Below are positions 5,455-6,305 of a DNA stretch of 6,305 nt, in pieces. The position numbers and the translations under genes were made by a program. Source of the stretch: Rhodospirillaceae bacterium (GTDB taxonomy: Bacteria > Pseudomonadota > Alphaproteobacteria > SP197); the NCBI GenBank assembly GCA_018700655.1, contig JABIUG010000473.1:1-6305 (forward strand), in the 5' to 3' direction. Position 1 is the stretch's first letter. Each line of letters opens with the position of its first letter. Below the pieces are notes generated by a model that saw only the letters and a list, made by a program, of their open reading frames with translations, did no database searches and was not told the DNA's origin.

Positions 5455-6305
5455 AACCTGCGAGAGCCTGATGAATTTATAGATTACGATGCAACCGGTC
5501 TTGCAGGGTTGATTCGAAACGGTGACGTCACCCCGGTCGAGCTTGTCGAGATAGTCATTCGCCGGATCGAGGCACTCGACCCGGTTCTCAACTTCATGAC
5601 GACTCCGACATTCGATCGCGCGCGCAGTCGTGCGACATCGATTGCGCCGGACAGCCCGTTCGCGGGTGTTCCCATCCTGATCAAGGACATGGTGGATGTC
5701 GGTGGCGTCCGCCGAACGGATGGATCACGCCTCCTGGCAACGAACGTGCCACAGCATAATGTCGCCTATATCGATCGCGTTGAAGCCGCCGGTCTCAATA
5801 TCATTGGCATGACCAATGTGCCGGAGTTTGCAGGTGGGTTCACGACGCACAACGATCTGTTCGGCGAGACGCTCAATCCCTGGAATCTGGACTATTCGCC
5901 CTACGTATCGAGTGGCGGTTCTGCCGCCGCGGCCGCGGCTGGCATTGTGCCGCTTGTCCATGGCACGGATGGTGCCGGTTCCAATCGACTTCCGGCATCG
6001 ACCTGCGGGCTGTTCGGGGTCAAGCCGAGCCGGTTCAGAATGCTCTCGGGCGAGGCCGATGGTGGACATGATCGTACCAAGACCCACCAGACCATGGGAC
6101 GGTCTGTGCGCGACAGCGCGTTGTTGATGGATTTCACGGAAGACAGGAACCAGGACTTTTACGAACCAGTAGGCCTTGTTGAGGGACCGACGAGACGGCG
6201 TCTCAGGATTGGCTTTGTGGCAGATGCACCGGGTTTGGTGGACGTCAGCCGGGAGGTGGCCCGGGCACAGGAGAACGTTGCGGTTTTGCTCGAAGATCTG
6301 GGGCA
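5407..6305 (+). CDS. amidase-signature family hydrolase (3' end beyond window)
   Basis: An amidase-signature serine hydrolase, open to the right edge (299 residues visible from the ATG at 5407). Counting from that ATG, the Ser-cisSer-Lys triad is present: K93 in GVPILIKDMVD, cis-S168 in VSSGGSAAAAAAG and nucleophile S192 in HGTDGAGSNRLPAS, 24 residues after the cis-Ser as usual. The following CGLFGVKPSR and the opening DATGLAGLIRNGDVTPVELV recall the 6-aminohexanoate cyclic-dimer hydrolase (NylA)-like branch, so a small linear or cyclic amide is a reasonable substrate guess. GatA is less likely because the DGAGSNR and Tat-like features differ and no gatC is seen. The reading frame is open from 5380, and those codons encode a Tat signal, but a TAA precedes them. 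If translation begins at ATG 5407 (GGGAG 12 nt upstream), the protein lacks the twin arginines and would probably stay in the cytoplasm. It starts 108 nt after the recX stop. The family call is secure; the true start and functionality are not. Confidence 0.88.
   Translation, partial: MAAATAALSVPELASANLREPDEFIDYDATGLAGLIRNGDVTPVELVEIVIRRIEALDPVLNFMTTPTFDRARSRATSIAPDSPFAGVPILIKDMVDVGGVRRTDGSRLLATNVPQHNVAYIDRVEAAGLNIIGMTNVPEFAGGFTTHNDLFGETLNPWNLDYSPYVSSGGSAAAAAAGIVPLVHGTDGAGSNRLPASTCGLFGVKPSRFRMLSGEADGGHDRTKTHQTMGRSVRDSALLMDFTEDRNQDFYEPVGLVEGPTRRRLRIGFVADAPGLVDVSREVARAQENVAVLLEDLG

Noticed and set aside
5277..5471. 64-residue frame overlapping the recX end and the Tat-signal region, considered as a frameshifted start of the amidase
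   Set aside because: Its sequence is not signal-like. The Tat signal is in the amidase's own frame, so a nonsense codon explains the data more simply than a frameshift.

Overview
This window is GC-rich (about 60% by eye) with densely packed genes. The SUF regulator and SufB types, the recX gene and two small palindromes of the kind scattered through alphaproteobacterial genomes point to an alphaproteobacterium, perhaps Rhodospirillales-like. That placement is inference from style and protein families, not a search result. I see no tRNA, rRNA, CRISPR array, insertion sequence or phage gene.

Layout: (1) 1-540, minus strand: the first codons of sufB run off the left edge, preceded by the Rrf2/IscR-type regulator of the SUF iron-sulfur operon. 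(2) 541-764: an intergenic stretch holding a perfect 17-bp palindrome next to the presumed suf promoter, then two hairpin-forming palindromic elements. The second element also supplies the stop codon of the next gene. (3) 762-2753, minus strand: a complete hydantoinase/oxoprolinase A-type protein with a TTG start and no HyuB partner in view. (4) 2754-2878: a divergent intergenic region. (5) 2879-5298, plus strand: a GNAT acetyltransferase, an M24 (creatinase/Xaa-Pro peptidase fold) protein with degenerate metal ligands, and recX. The M24 gene and recX are 1 nt apart, so they are probably co-transcribed. (6) 5368-6305, plus strand: an amidase-signature hydrolase running off the right edge. Its reading frame encodes a textbook twin-arginine signal peptide, but a TAA separates that signal from the well-placed ATG.

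The suf genes form a self-regulated iron-sulfur assembly operon. HyuA-like, M24/creatinase-like and amidase-signature proteins all act on cyclic amide, ureide or small amide bonds in characterised relatives, so this could be a small nitrogen-compound catabolic neighbourhood. No substrate can be read from the sequence. The most notable observations are the interrupted Tat signal, the stop-codon-donating repeat, the suf palindrome and the altered M24 active site.
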